Both the position numbers and the translations under genes were made by a program. Shown here piece by piece: positions 6,020 through 13,151 of a stretch of 13,209 nucleotides of DNA. How positions within the stretch are numbered: position 1 is the first letter of the stretch; each line of letters starts with the position of its first letter. Origin of the DNA: SKLM01 sp964450435 (GTDB lineage: Bacteria > Chloroflexota > Anaerolineae > B4-G1); contig CAYVCX010000072.1 in the NCBI GenBank assembly GCA_964450435.1, positions 1-13,209 on the forward strand, written 5' to 3'. The notes below the pieces were generated by a model. It was not told the origin of the DNA, did not search any database, and saw only the letters and a program-made list of their open reading frames with translations.

Positions 6020-8617
6020 CTAGGCTGAGACGGGCTCTTGGGCCGCCTCCTCGAACGTGATGTGCCCATCGGTGGCACTCAGCCGTACCGTATCGCCTTC
6101 CTCAAACTCCCCGCGCAGCAGCGACAACGCCAGCGGGTCCTGCACCTGCCGCTGGATGACGCGCTTGAGGGGCCGCGCGCCGTAGACCGGGTCATAGCCG
6201 GACTCGGCCAGATGACGCCGGGCTGAATCCGTTAGCTCCAGCGCCATGTTCCGATCGCCGAGGAGCGCGCGCAGCCGCCGCATCTGGATGTCGACGATTT
6301 TGCGAAGATCTTCCTCGGTCAAGCTGCGGAAGAGGATGATCTCGTCGATACGGTTGAGGAACTCCGGGCGGAAGATCCGGTCCAGCTCCTCCATCACCTT
6401 GTCTCGAGCTCCCTCGACGCCCATGTCCTTTATCCAACGGCTGCCCACGTTGCTGGTCATAATGATGATCGTGTGACGGAAGTCGACCGTTCGCCCGTGG
6501 CCATCGGTGAGCCGGCCTTCGTCCAGGAGCTGAAGCAGCGTGTTGAAGACCTCAGGGTGGGCCTTCTCGATCTCATCGAACAAGACCACGCTGTAGGGTC
6601 GACGGCGGACCGCCTCCGTCAGCTGACCCGCCTCCTCGTAGCCGACGTACCCAGGCGGCGCGCCGATGAGTCGCGAAACGGTGTGCCGTTCCTGGTACTC
6701 GCTCATATCGATACGGATCATTGCCTCCTCAGTATCGAAGAGGAACTCGGCGAGCGCGCGTGCCAACTCCGTCTTGCCAACCCCGGTCGGCCCCAGGAAA
6801 ATGAAGGTACCGATCGGGCGGTTGGGATCCTGGAGGCCAGCCCGCGCTCTCCGGACGGCATTGGAGATCGCCTCGACCGCTTCATCTTGGCCGACGACGC
6901 GTCGATGCAGGGCCTCTTCCATTCGAAGCAAGCGCTCCCGCTCCCCCTCCAACAGCTTGGATACCGGGATCCCGGTCCATTCAGAGACAATTTCCGCAAT
7001 CTCCTCCGAACCAACCTCTTCCTTCAGCATCCCGCCGTCCTCCTGGAGCTCGTTCAGCCGTTCCTCTTGTGCCTCGAGTTGTCTGCGCAGCTCAGAAAGA
7101 CGACCGTACTGCAGCTCTGAGGCTTGCTCGTAGTCGTGAGCACGCTGCGCCTCTTCGATCCGGTGGCGAACTCGATCGATCTCCGCTTTCGTCTCCCGGA
7201 CGGCCTGGATCGCGCTCTTCTCCTGCTCCCAGCGCGTGCGCAGAGCTTTTCGCTTCTCTTCGAGATCGGCGAGCTCCTTCTCCAGATCTCTCAGGCGCTC
7301 TCGACTAGCCTCGTCACTCTCTTTCTTCAGCGCCTCTCGTTCCATCTCCAGCTGCATGATGCGTCGATCAACCTCATCGAGTTCCGATGGCTTGGAGTCG
7401 ATCTCCATTCGCAGCCTTGAGGCTGCCTCGTCTATCAGGTCGATGGCCTTGTCCGGAAGTTGCCGGTCGGCAATGTAGCGACTGCTCAGGGTCGCCGCGG
7501 CGATCGTGGCAGAGTCCTTGATGCGCACGCCGTGGTGAACCTCGTAGCGTTCCTTAAGGCCACGTAGAATGCTGATGGTATCCTCGACCGAGGGCTCCCG
7601 CACATGGACTGGCTGGAAGCGGCGCTCCAGGGCCGCATCCTTTTCGATGTGCTTGCGATACTCGTCGAGGGTCGTCGCCCCAATGGCGTGGAGTTCACCA
7701 CGTGCCAGTTTGGGCTTCAACATGTTGCCCGCGTCCACGGCGCCCTCAGCGGCGCCGGCTCCCACGACGGTGTGCAGCTCATCGATGAACAGGATCACCT
7801 GTCCGGCCGCCTCAGTTACTTCTTTCAGCACGGCCTTGAGTCGCTCCTCGAACTCGCCGCGGTACTTCGCGCCGGCAACCAGCGCACCCATGTCAAGTTC
7901 AATAATGCGCTTGTCCTTCAGCCCCTCCGGCACGTCACCCCGGGCGATCCGCTGTGCGAGTCCTTCGGCGATGGCCGTCTTACCCACGCCCGCCTCTCCA
8001 ACCAGGACAGGATTGTTCTTGGTACGGCGATTCAGGATACGCATCACGCGGCGTATCTCGTCATCGCGCCCGATCACCGGATCGAGCTTTCCCTCCCGGG
8101 CCAACTGGGTCATGTCCCGACCGTACTTCTCCAGTGCCTGGTAGGTCGCCTCCGGCTGCTGACTGGTAACCCGCTGGCTTCCTCGAATCGAAGTCAGTGC
8201 TCGGAGCACCGCGTCCTCCGTGATGCCGTACGCTGAAAGGAAGCGGGAGGCCTCACCGCCTTGAGGACCGGTCAGCGCCAGCAAGAGGTGCTCAGTGCTC
8301 GCGTATTCGTCACGCATCCGCTGCGCGGCTTTCTCTCCCTCGTCCAAGACCCGTCCCAGTTGGCGCGAGATGCCCACCTGAGCCGTCGCTCCTTGGATCG
8401 TGGGCTTCTTCTTCAGCTCGCCCTCCAGCGACAGCGCCATTTCCCGCGGATTGGCCTCCAATTTCTGGACAACCTGCGGCACAATGCCCTCGGACTGTCG
8501 CAGGAGCGCCAGCAGCAAGTGCTGTGGGTCGATCTGGCTGTGGTTGTACTTCCCCGCCAGGGACTGCGCTTCCATTACGGCCTCTTGGGCCTTTTGAGTA
8601 AATTTGTTTAGATTCAT
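6020..8617 (-). CDS. clpB: ClpB protein disaggregase (Hsp104 family)
   Basis: 865 residues, close to the usual ClpB length. Clp N-domain repeats occupy about 1-145. D1 has Walker A GEAGVGKT (207-214), pore loop KYRG (251-254), Walker B VILFIDE (274-280) and Arg finger ERR (331-333). A long charged coiled-coil M domain runs from about 403 to 530, and it is this long propeller that distinguishes ClpB from ClpC. D2 has Walker A GPTGVGKT (609-616), pore loop GYVG (656-659), Walker B VVLFDE (677-682) and GARPLKR (813-819). The D2 segment after MTSNVGSRW lacks an LGF/IGF tripeptide, so no ClpP docking is expected. ClpB works with DnaK/DnaJ/GrpE to pull polypeptides out of aggregates. The start ATG 8617 gives MNLNKFTQKAQEA, standard for the family, with GGTGAG 3 bases upstream. 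All catalytic motifs are intact. Confidence 0.97.
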   Translation of the reverse strand: MNLNKFTQKAQEAVMEAQSLAGKYNHSQIDPQHLLLALLRQSEGIVPQVVQKLEANPREMALSLEGELKKKPTIQGATAQVGISRQLGRVLDEGEKAAQRMRDEYASTEHLLLALTGPQGGEASRFLSAYGITEDAVLRALTSIRGSQRVTSQQPEATYQALEKYGRDMTQLAREGKLDPVIGRDDEIRRVMRILNRRTKNNPVLVGEAGVGKTAIAEGLAQRIARGDVPEGLKDKRIIELDMGALVAGAKYRGEFEERLKAVLKEVTEAAGQVILFIDELHTVVGAGAAEGAVDAGNMLKPKLARGELHAIGATTLDEYRKHIEKDAALERRFQPVHVREPSVEDTISILRGLKERYEVHHGVRIKDSATIAAATLSSRYIADRQLPDKAIDLIDEAASRLRMEIDSKPSELDEVDRRIMQLEMEREALKKESDEASRERLRDLEKELADLEEKRKALRTRWEQEKSAIQAVRETKAEIDRVRHRIEEAQRAHDYEQASELQYGRLSELRRQLEAQEERLNELQEDGGMLKEEVGSEEIAEIVSEWTGIPVSKLLEGERERLLRMEEALHRRVVGQDEAVEAISNAVRRARAGLQDPNRPIGTFIFLGPTGVGKTELARALAEFLFDTEEAMIRIDMSEYQERHTVSRLIGAPPGYVGYEEAGQLTEAVRRRPYSVVLFDEIEKAHPEVFNTLLQLLDEGRLTDGHGRTVDFRHTIIIMTSNVGSRWIKDMGVEGARDKVMEELDRIFRPEFLNRIDEIILFRSLTEEDLRKIVDIQMRRLRALLGDRNMALELTDSARRHLAESGYDPVYGARPLKRVIQRQVQDPLALSLLRGEFEEGDTVRLSATDGHITFEEAAQEPVSA

Positions 8618-8885
8618 AGGCTCACCAATAACAAACTACCAACTGCAAGAATAGAGCCTCTCTGCAGAACTCCCCTCGTTCGTCAGCAGGAGGCACAAAA
8701 CAAGACGTGAATCGGAGCCCACTCAGCCCGCTGCACGGCTCCGCTCCATCCTGCATATCATACCGCCTTCCTATTAGAGACCTGTTAGCGTCACGTTGGA
8801 TTTCCATATGAGGGGCAGGCCCGAAACACCAAGGGGGCCGCCATGGCGGCCCCCTTGAGGCTGCTCTGAGTATGTGAGATATCGA
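8618..8885 (-). other. clpB: Intergenic region upstream of clpB
   Basis: 268 bases between the Fe-S gene and clpB, containing the 26-base palindrome (8831-8856) and the clpB leader. CGGAGCC 8713-8719 pairs with GGCTCCG 8737-8743, a possible 7-bp hairpin. I searched by eye for CIRCE and for sigma70-like hexamer pairs on the minus strand. The best -10 candidate is TATGAT near 8757-8762, with no good -35. The clpB promoter must lie here if the palindrome terminates the upstream gene, but I cannot place it. A 61-residue open frame (8622-8807) shows no family features. Confidence 0.4.
8831..8856 (-). terminator. 26-base perfect palindrome after the Fe-S gene
   Basis: Bases 8831-8843 (AAGGGGGCCGCCA) and 8844-8856 are exact complements with no spacer, so the RNA forms a very GC-rich stem with a minimal loop. 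It lies 29 bases past the Fe-S gene stop. Minus-strand sequence after it is GGTGTTTCGG, only weakly U-rich. The likely role is transcript end. A DNA-binding dyad is an alternative. Confidence 0.6.
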
Positions 8886-9665
8886 TTACGGTGTCTGCAC
8901 CGCCGACTGGAACGAACAAGGCCCAGTAGCGCACTTCCCGCACACCTGGGCTGTTCCCAGGTGCGCGTACACTTGGGCTACCTCCAGGCAGCGGTTCCAG
9001 CAGCGCCTCCTGTCGATATCGTTGTTCTCAGATAGAGCATTCATTGGACAACGCTGAACGCACTCACCACAGCTTCCGTCGTGCAAGTAGAGGCATCTGT
9101 CGGTGGGTTCGAGAGCTGCAGACGGAAGCTGAGCATCAGTGACCAGACTCCCCAACCGGCCGGCACATCCGGCATCCGTGATGATCATCTGATGCAGACC
9201 GAAGCTCCCCAGCCCAGCGATGGCAGCGACGCTTTTGTGCGACCAGTGGCTGGTCAGGGACTCGATTTCGAAGTTGCCTGTCGCCGGCTCGGCGGCTCCC
9301 CTCAGCCCGCGGGCAGCAAGCACCTCAATCAAGCGATTTGTGATCCGTCCAATGAGGTCGTTTGTCTCCACGTACGCCACGGCCCACTCCTGGGCCACTG
9401 CCTTCCCTTCGCGTGCGTTTGCCTCGATCACCTGAGGATCGAAAGGGACGAAGAACGAGACCACCGATCGCGCACCTGACAGCAGATCCTCAGGCATCAT
9501 ATGACGCGGATTGACGACGCGCCGCAGCTCCCGGAAGCGAAGATCCCCGGCGTCGGCAAACCCAACCAGAGGCTCGCGATACTCCGTGACTGTGTCGGCC
9601 TCAACCGCTTCGTTCCTCACCGCGTCGCCGATGGATTGTGCCAGCTCCCTGCTGTCTACGGGCAT
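8886..9665 (-). CDS. Epoxyqueuosine-reductase-like (COG1600) 4Fe-4S protein
   Basis: 259 residues. The N-terminal part (about 20-175: EPLVGFADAGDLRF, LLSGARSVVSFFVPF, VAAIAGLGSFGLHQMIIT) resembles the QueG/reductive-dehalogenase-related fold. The C-terminal ferredoxin-like part has CGECVQRCP (C199, C202, C206) followed by C222, C226, C242, C245 and C250 in CGKCATGPC. That is enough cysteine for two [4Fe-4S] clusters, with C167 and C191 as extra candidates. True QueG reduces epoxyqueuosine in tRNA using cobalamin. This protein is shorter and its second cluster motif differs from QueG's, so it is probably a paralogue with unknown substrate. ATG 9665 is preceded by GGAGAGAGG. It is separated by terminator-like hairpins from the eRF1-like gene upstream and clpB downstream, so it may be its own unit. 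Confidence 0.8.
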   Translation of the reverse strand: MPVDSRELAQSIGDAVRNEAVEADTVTEYREPLVGFADAGDLRFRELRRVVNPRHMMPEDLLSGARSVVSFFVPFDPQVIEANAREGKAVAQEWAVAYVETNDLIGRITNRLIEVLAARGLRGAAEPATGNFEIESLTSHWSHKSVAAIAGLGSFGLHQMIITDAGCAGRLGSLVTDAQLPSAALEPTDRCLYLHDGSCGECVQRCPMNALSENNDIDRRRCWNRCLEVAQVYAHLGTAQVCGKCATGPCSFQSAVQTP

Positions 9666-9696
9666 CGGCCTCTCTCCAGTCTTTCACAGAAGAAAC

Positions 9697-9731
9697 GACA
9701 CCCCGCGCCGATCTGAAAGGCCCGGGGTGTC
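9697..9731 (-). terminator. Intrinsic terminator after the eRF1-like gene
   Basis: GACACCCCG 9697-9705 pairs with CGGGGTGTC 9723-9731 (9 bp, 17-base loop). On the minus strand it is followed by GTTTCTTCTG, a reasonable U-rich tail. It lies 26 bases past the stop of the eRF1-like gene and 31 bases before the Fe-S gene. Confidence 0.7.
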
Positions 9732-9757
9732 TTGGCGTACTCAAGCCGGCGGATCCG

Positions 9758-10867
9758 CTAGTACCGCAACAGCGCGCCCACGCCGAACTTCTCTGCCTTG
9801 GGGTTATCCTCGACGACCTCGACCTCACCGCCCTCCTCAATCACCCTCGTAACCAATGCCTCGGCGGCGTCGGGGATCTCCATGAACTCACCGCTGCAGA
9901 AGGGGCACTGCTTCAGATCCTGGTCGGTGATGTAGCCGCAATGCTTGCACTGGTAACCCGGTTGATGATAGTGCCGGTCGATCACCAGCGTCTGTATTCG
10001 GCCCTCGTGAGCAGCGCCCAGGGTGTCCGCCAGGCGGATCACGCCGTTCCCTCCCTTCGCCGCGGCGGTGAACACAGCATCCACCACCTCTTCCTTGCGT
10101 TGCTCCTCCGCCTGCTCCAAGACTTCCATGGAGAGCTCTCTTATCTCTGAAACCGTAGCGTTCATATCGGCGCTGAATGCCCCGATTATCCTGTCCTGCA
10201 GGTACTTGGGCAATGCCTCCTGAAACCGAGCCACCAATCCATCACCCCCGGCAATGATGAGACGCTTAGGCTCATGTCTTTCCCAGAATGTCTTCATTGC
10301 CTCGGCGGCGGTGCGGATGTTCCGTCTTACCACCTCTTCCTCGTGTTGGCTGGAGATCGGAGCTCCGCCACGGCGGCCGTGCCCTCCGGAGGACCCGCGT
10401 CCCCGCTTCAGCTTGCGCACTTCCTCGCCAACGAACTCATCGCTGGCTCGCAACTCTCCTACATCAAACAAGAGCATCCGTGCCTGACGCCGATCCACGA
10501 CAGCCACCGCGTAGCTGCCGTAGGCATCAACGAGCTCAGCAAGCGGCTTGATGTACGGGCGATTGGCGACCGTGACGCCGGAGCGAACCGGAATTGCCAA
10601 CGAGTGGCTACGCCAGAAGTTCTCCTTTTGACACGAGAACACGACCGCTCCTCGGCCGGACCAATCATATTCGTGATCGAAAAAGGCCTCGACGGCTTCA
10701 ATATCCGCGTGATCCGCGGCTCCTTCGGCCTGTTTCAGGAGTTGCCGCAACCTCAGTCTGTACTCATCCCGTGTGCGGTCGGTGGGATCGACGTTGAGAT
10801 AGACACTTAGCACTGGCGTCTCGAATCTGTAAGCTGTCAGTTCACGCAAGTCGTCCTGATTGAACAT
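9758..10867 (-). CDS. Bacterial archaeo-eukaryotic release factor-like protein (aeRF1/Vms1-like) with zinc ribbon
   Basis: 369 residues. The C-terminus FGVGALLRY (361-369) matches the G-I-G-x-L-R-Y ending of the eRF1 domain. A zinc ribbon (CKHC 307-310, CPFC 321-324) is inserted in the third domain, as in archaeal aRF1. The middle domain begins near VAVVDRRQARMLLFDVGEL (121-139), typical of the eRF1/Pelota/Vms1 fold. It then has a basic glycine loop, RGRGSSGGHGRRGGAP (155-170), and a helix, EEEVVRRNIRTAAEAM (176-191), lined up like the eRF1 GGQ loop and helix. The GGQ itself is absent: the loop reads HGRRGGAP, and Gln appears only at 174. Bacterial relatives include ribosome-hibernation or rescue factors such as Balon, and Vms1-like peptidyl-tRNA hydrolases. 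Which activity applies here is open. I start at ATG 10867, 6 bases after AAGGGGGTG, not at the in-frame GTG 10876, which lies inside that ribosome site. Confidence 0.85.
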   Translation of the reverse strand: MFNQDDLRELTAYRFETPVLSVYLNVDPTDRTRDEYRLRLRQLLKQAEGAADHADIEAVEAFFDHEYDWSGRGAVVFSCQKENFWRSHSLAIPVRSGVTVANRPYIKPLAELVDAYGSYAVAVVDRRQARMLLFDVGELRASDEFVGEEVRKLKRGRGSSGGHGRRGGAPISSQHEEEVVRRNIRTAAEAMKTFWERHEPKRLIIAGGDGLVARFQEALPKYLQDRIIGAFSADMNATVSEIRELSMEVLEQAEEQRKEEVVDAVFTAAAKGGNGVIRLADTLGAAHEGRIQTLVIDRHYHQPGYQCKHCGYITDQDLKQCPFCSGEFMEIPDAAEALVTRVIEEGGEVEVVEDNPKAEKFGVGALLRY

Positions 10868-10876
10868 TCCGTTCAC

Positions 10877-10882
10877 CCCTTT
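10877..10882 (-). promoter_or_regulatory. Shine-Dalgarno deciding the start of the eRF1-like gene
   Basis: Minus-strand AAGGGG (10882-10877), continuing into GGTG, closely resembles AAGGAGGTG. It places ATG 10867 at ideal distance. The GTG at 10876, otherwise a possible start, is part of this site. Confidence 0.65.
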
Positions 10883-10937
10883 CGGTCAGACGTTGGTTCT
10901 TCTGCTTCCTCCGACACCGCCGATTGGCTCGCGGTGC

Positions 10938-12113
10938 TCAGGGCCTCTTTCCCAGTGTCACAGGGATTTCCATCTGTTCTCCGTCACGGATGATGGTCAA
11001 CGTCACTTCTTGACCTACCTCGGTGTCGCTCACCAGATAGGCGACCAAATCCTCGAAGTTATGGAGTTCCACTGCATCGATGGCAGTGATAATGTCGCCT
11101 CCAGCCAAAACCGGCCGGCCCATCACCTCAACCTCCCGGTCCCCCCCTTCCAGGCCAGCCTCGGCGGCGGCGGTGCCTGGTTGGACCTCAGATATGAGTA
11201 CCCCGCGATTCACCGGCAGATCCAGGGGTTCGGCCAGCTCCGCCACGGTGAAGTATGTATCGGAGGTGATGCCGAGATAGGGATACTCGTAATCTCCCTG
11301 CTCAATCAAAACCGGCACGATGCGCTTGACTGTGTTCACCGGTACGGCAAACCCGACACCCGTGTTCACTCCCGTCTGTGAGCGAATCGCCGTGTTCACG
11401 CCGACCACCCGCCCTCGCGAGTCTAGCAGCGGCCCGCCTGAGTTACCCGGGTTGATCGCTGCGTCGGTCTGGATGATCGCCGGGTTGGAGAAGGCTCCCC
11501 CCTCCAGTACCCGTGACCTCAGTGCACGCCCCACCGCGCTGACCACCCCGACGGTCATCGTTCCCTGCAGGCCGAACGGGTTGCCAATGGCCACAACGCG
11601 CTGGCCCACCTGAAGCGCGTCCGAGTCACCCAGCTCCAAGGGGGTCAGACGATCGGACCCGACGTTGACCTTGATCACTGCCAAGTCCGAGTAGCTGTCC
11701 CGGCCGATGACCTCGACATCGTCGGTCACCGTCCCATCGGAGAAAGTGACTTTGAGCGTGTCGGCGTTCTCAATCACATGGTTGTTAGTGACCACGTGCC
11801 CCTGCCCATCGATCACGAAGCCGGATCCGCTTCCCAACTGCTCCAGGCCAACCCCGTGATCCAGCAGAACCTCGATGTAGACGACAGAGGGACTGGCACG
11901 CTGGTAGATATTGGTGAGTAAGGCATCCTGTGCGTCGAGCTCTGCCAGATCCGCTTCTGAGAGGGGCGTCGGGGTCACCACGAGCACAGCAGGCGACGGA
12001 GATGCCGACGGCACGCCGGGAGTGGGTTCGAACACTAGTTCCTGGGCATTGCAGGCCAGTGCTGGCAAGGCCAGCAAGGCCAGGAGAAGCACCAGCCGCT
12101 TCTGGACTCCCAT
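10938..12113 (-). CDS. htrA: HtrA/DegP-type serine protease with one PDZ domain
   Basis: 391 residues. The N-terminus is a signal peptide (KR, then LVLLLALLALPALA) ending at C21. The lipobox is imperfect (P-A-L-A-C), so either a lipoprotein or ordinary AxA cleavage is possible. A Ser/Pro/Thr-rich linker (about 30-50) follows. The trypsin-like domain (about 68-270) has the triad H112 (TNNHV), D143 (SYSDLAVIKV) and S225 (NPGNSGGPL). A single PDZ domain (about 277-388) recognises C-termini or misfolded stretches. HtrA proteins degrade or chaperone damaged envelope proteins on the outer face of the cytoplasmic membrane. The ATG at 12113 has AAAGAGG upstream and is only 2 bases past the stop of the J-protein gene, so the two share the promoter at 13123-13151. 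All catalytic residues are present and no lesion is visible. The symbol is by family; orthology among HtrA paralogues is not settled. Confidence 0.93.
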   Translation of the reverse strand: MGVQKRLVLLLALLALPALACNAQELVFEPTPGVPSASPSPAVLVVTPTPLSEADLAELDAQDALLTNIYQRASPSVVYIEVLLDHGVGLEQLGSGSGFVIDGQGHVVTNNHVIENADTLKVTFSDGTVTDDVEVIGRDSYSDLAVIKVNVGSDRLTPLELGDSDALQVGQRVVAIGNPFGLQGTMTVGVVSAVGRALRSRVLEGGAFSNPAIIQTDAAINPGNSGGPLLDSRGRVVGVNTAIRSQTGVNTGVGFAVPVNTVKRIVPVLIEQGDYEYPYLGITSDTYFTVAELAEPLDLPVNRGVLISEVQPGTAAAEAGLEGGDREVEVMGRPVLAGGDIITAIDAVELHNFEDLVAYLVSDTEVGQEVTLTIIRDGEQMEIPVTLGKRP

Positions 12114-12115
12114 TT

Positions 12116-13095
12116 CTACCTCTTTCCTCTGCTGTGGGCCAATTCCTCGAACAGCTCTCGTTCGCGACAGTTCAGCTTCTCCGGAATCTTGATGTCGACC
12201 CTGGCAAGTAAGCTCCCTCGCTGGTTCGGATTTCGGGAGCTTGGCATGCCCTTGCCGCGCAGCCTGAAGGTCTGGCCGCCCTGTGTGCCGGGAGGGATTT
12301 CCAAAGAGACTTCTCCTTCCAACGTGGGTATACGCAGGTACCCTCCAAGGACGGCGGTGCAGACATCCACGTCGACACTACAGCGGAGGTCATTCCCTGC
12401 ACGATCGAAGATGGCGTGAGGTTTGACTGTGACGTTCAGGTAGAGGTCTCGGCCCGCGGCCTTCCCGCAGCCAGAGCAGCCCCCGCCCGCGATCCTCACC
12501 CTTGAACCGGTCTTCACACCGGGCGGTATGGTCACACGAATCCGCTACCCGCCCCTCTCCAACAGCCGTTCGGTGCCTGTCAGCGCTTCCTCCAACGTCA
12601 CGGTGACGTTCGTCTCCACGCCCCGCGCTGGCGATGCATTGTGATAGCCGCTGCCGCCGGTGCGCCCAAAATATCCGCGGCTGGACGGGTGCCCGCCCCA
12701 CTGCCCATACCGCCAAAGAGACCGTTGAAGAAATCAGAGAACGCTCCGGGACTCGAGCCGCCGAAGAGGTCGCTCAGGTCCCCACTCCACGTGACGCGCG
12801 CCCCATTCGGGGCGCCGCTAACCCATTGCGACCAGTCGAAGTGGCGTGAATCACCGCCACCACGCTGCCATTGATTCCAGCTATGGCCCAGACGGTCGTA
12901 CCTGGCGCGCTTATCCGCGTTGCCCAGCACTTCGTATGCTTCGTTGATTTCCTTGAACTTCTCCTCGGCCTGGGTGTCGTCGGCATTGACGTCGGGGTGC
13001 CACTTGCGGGCCAGGCGCCGAAACGCCCGCTTGATGTCCTGTTCGCTGGCGCTGCGATCGACACCGAGGATCTCGTAGTAGTCTCGATACTTCAT
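12116..13095 (-). pseudogene. CbpA/DnaJ-type co-chaperone, disrupted by a frameshift and an in-frame stop
   Basis: The N-terminal piece (13095-12598) is an intact J-domain: DYYEILGV (5-12), HPD (33-35), FKEINEAYEVLG and RARYDRLG, then a Gly/Phe-rich stretch around FSDFFNGLFGG. The frame then drifts and stops at 12600-12598. The adjacent frame carries RGYFGRTGGSGY, then VETNVTVTLEEALTGTERLL, TAG (12547-12545) and RIRVTIPPGVKTGSRVR, through to the C-terminal substrate domains ending at 12116. One extra G in the G4 run at 12699-12696 would join the frames. No CxxCxGxG zinc finger is present, so this is the CbpA class, which stimulates DnaK. I chose ATG 13095 (MKYRDYYEILGV) over ATG 13110, which would leave almost no leader from the promoter. 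The truncated product could still act as a free J-domain. Sequencing error is possible. Confidence 0.85.
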
Positions 13096-13122
13096 TCTGC
13101 TGTCCCGCATGCCTGGCAGGTC

Positions 13123-13151
13123 ATTCTATACGGTTAGGTTGCCGCTGTCAA
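13123..13151 (-). promoter_or_regulatory. Near-consensus sigma70 promoter of the dnaJ-htrA unit
   Basis: On the minus strand: a perfect TTGACA (13151-13146), a 17-base spacer, and TAGAAT (13128-13123, 5 of 6). Transcription should start near 13116. That leaves about 20 bases to ATG 13095, supporting it as the start, and about 5 to ATG 13110. No heat-shock operator is seen around it. The match to consensus suggests strong constitutive transcription of the htrA unit. Confidence 0.8.

Noticed and set aside
7569..8236. Long plus-strand open frames (about 190-210 residues) opposite clpB
   Set aside because: They are antisense shadows of the highly conserved ClpB D1 coding sequence. Similar shadows lie opposite clpC (3675-4181, 4992-5519) and opposite the eRF1-like gene (10274-10810).
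8618..8830. T-box, CIRCE or heat-shock operator upstream of clpB
   Set aside because: Neither the T-box core (TGGNACCGCG) nor the CIRCE arms (TTAGCACTC/GAGTGCTAA) could be found by eye on either strand.
10915..10936. Hairpin CACCGC/GCGGTG between htrA and the eRF1-like gene as a terminator
   Set aside because: Only 6 bp with a 10-base loop and no U-tract on the minus strand, so readthrough into the eRF1-like gene is more likely.
12696..12699. Programmed ribosomal frameshift in the J-protein gene
   Set aside because: The downstream frame also contains a TAG, and no frameshift-stimulating context or precedent in DnaJ/CbpA is known to me. Mutation or sequencing error is simpler.
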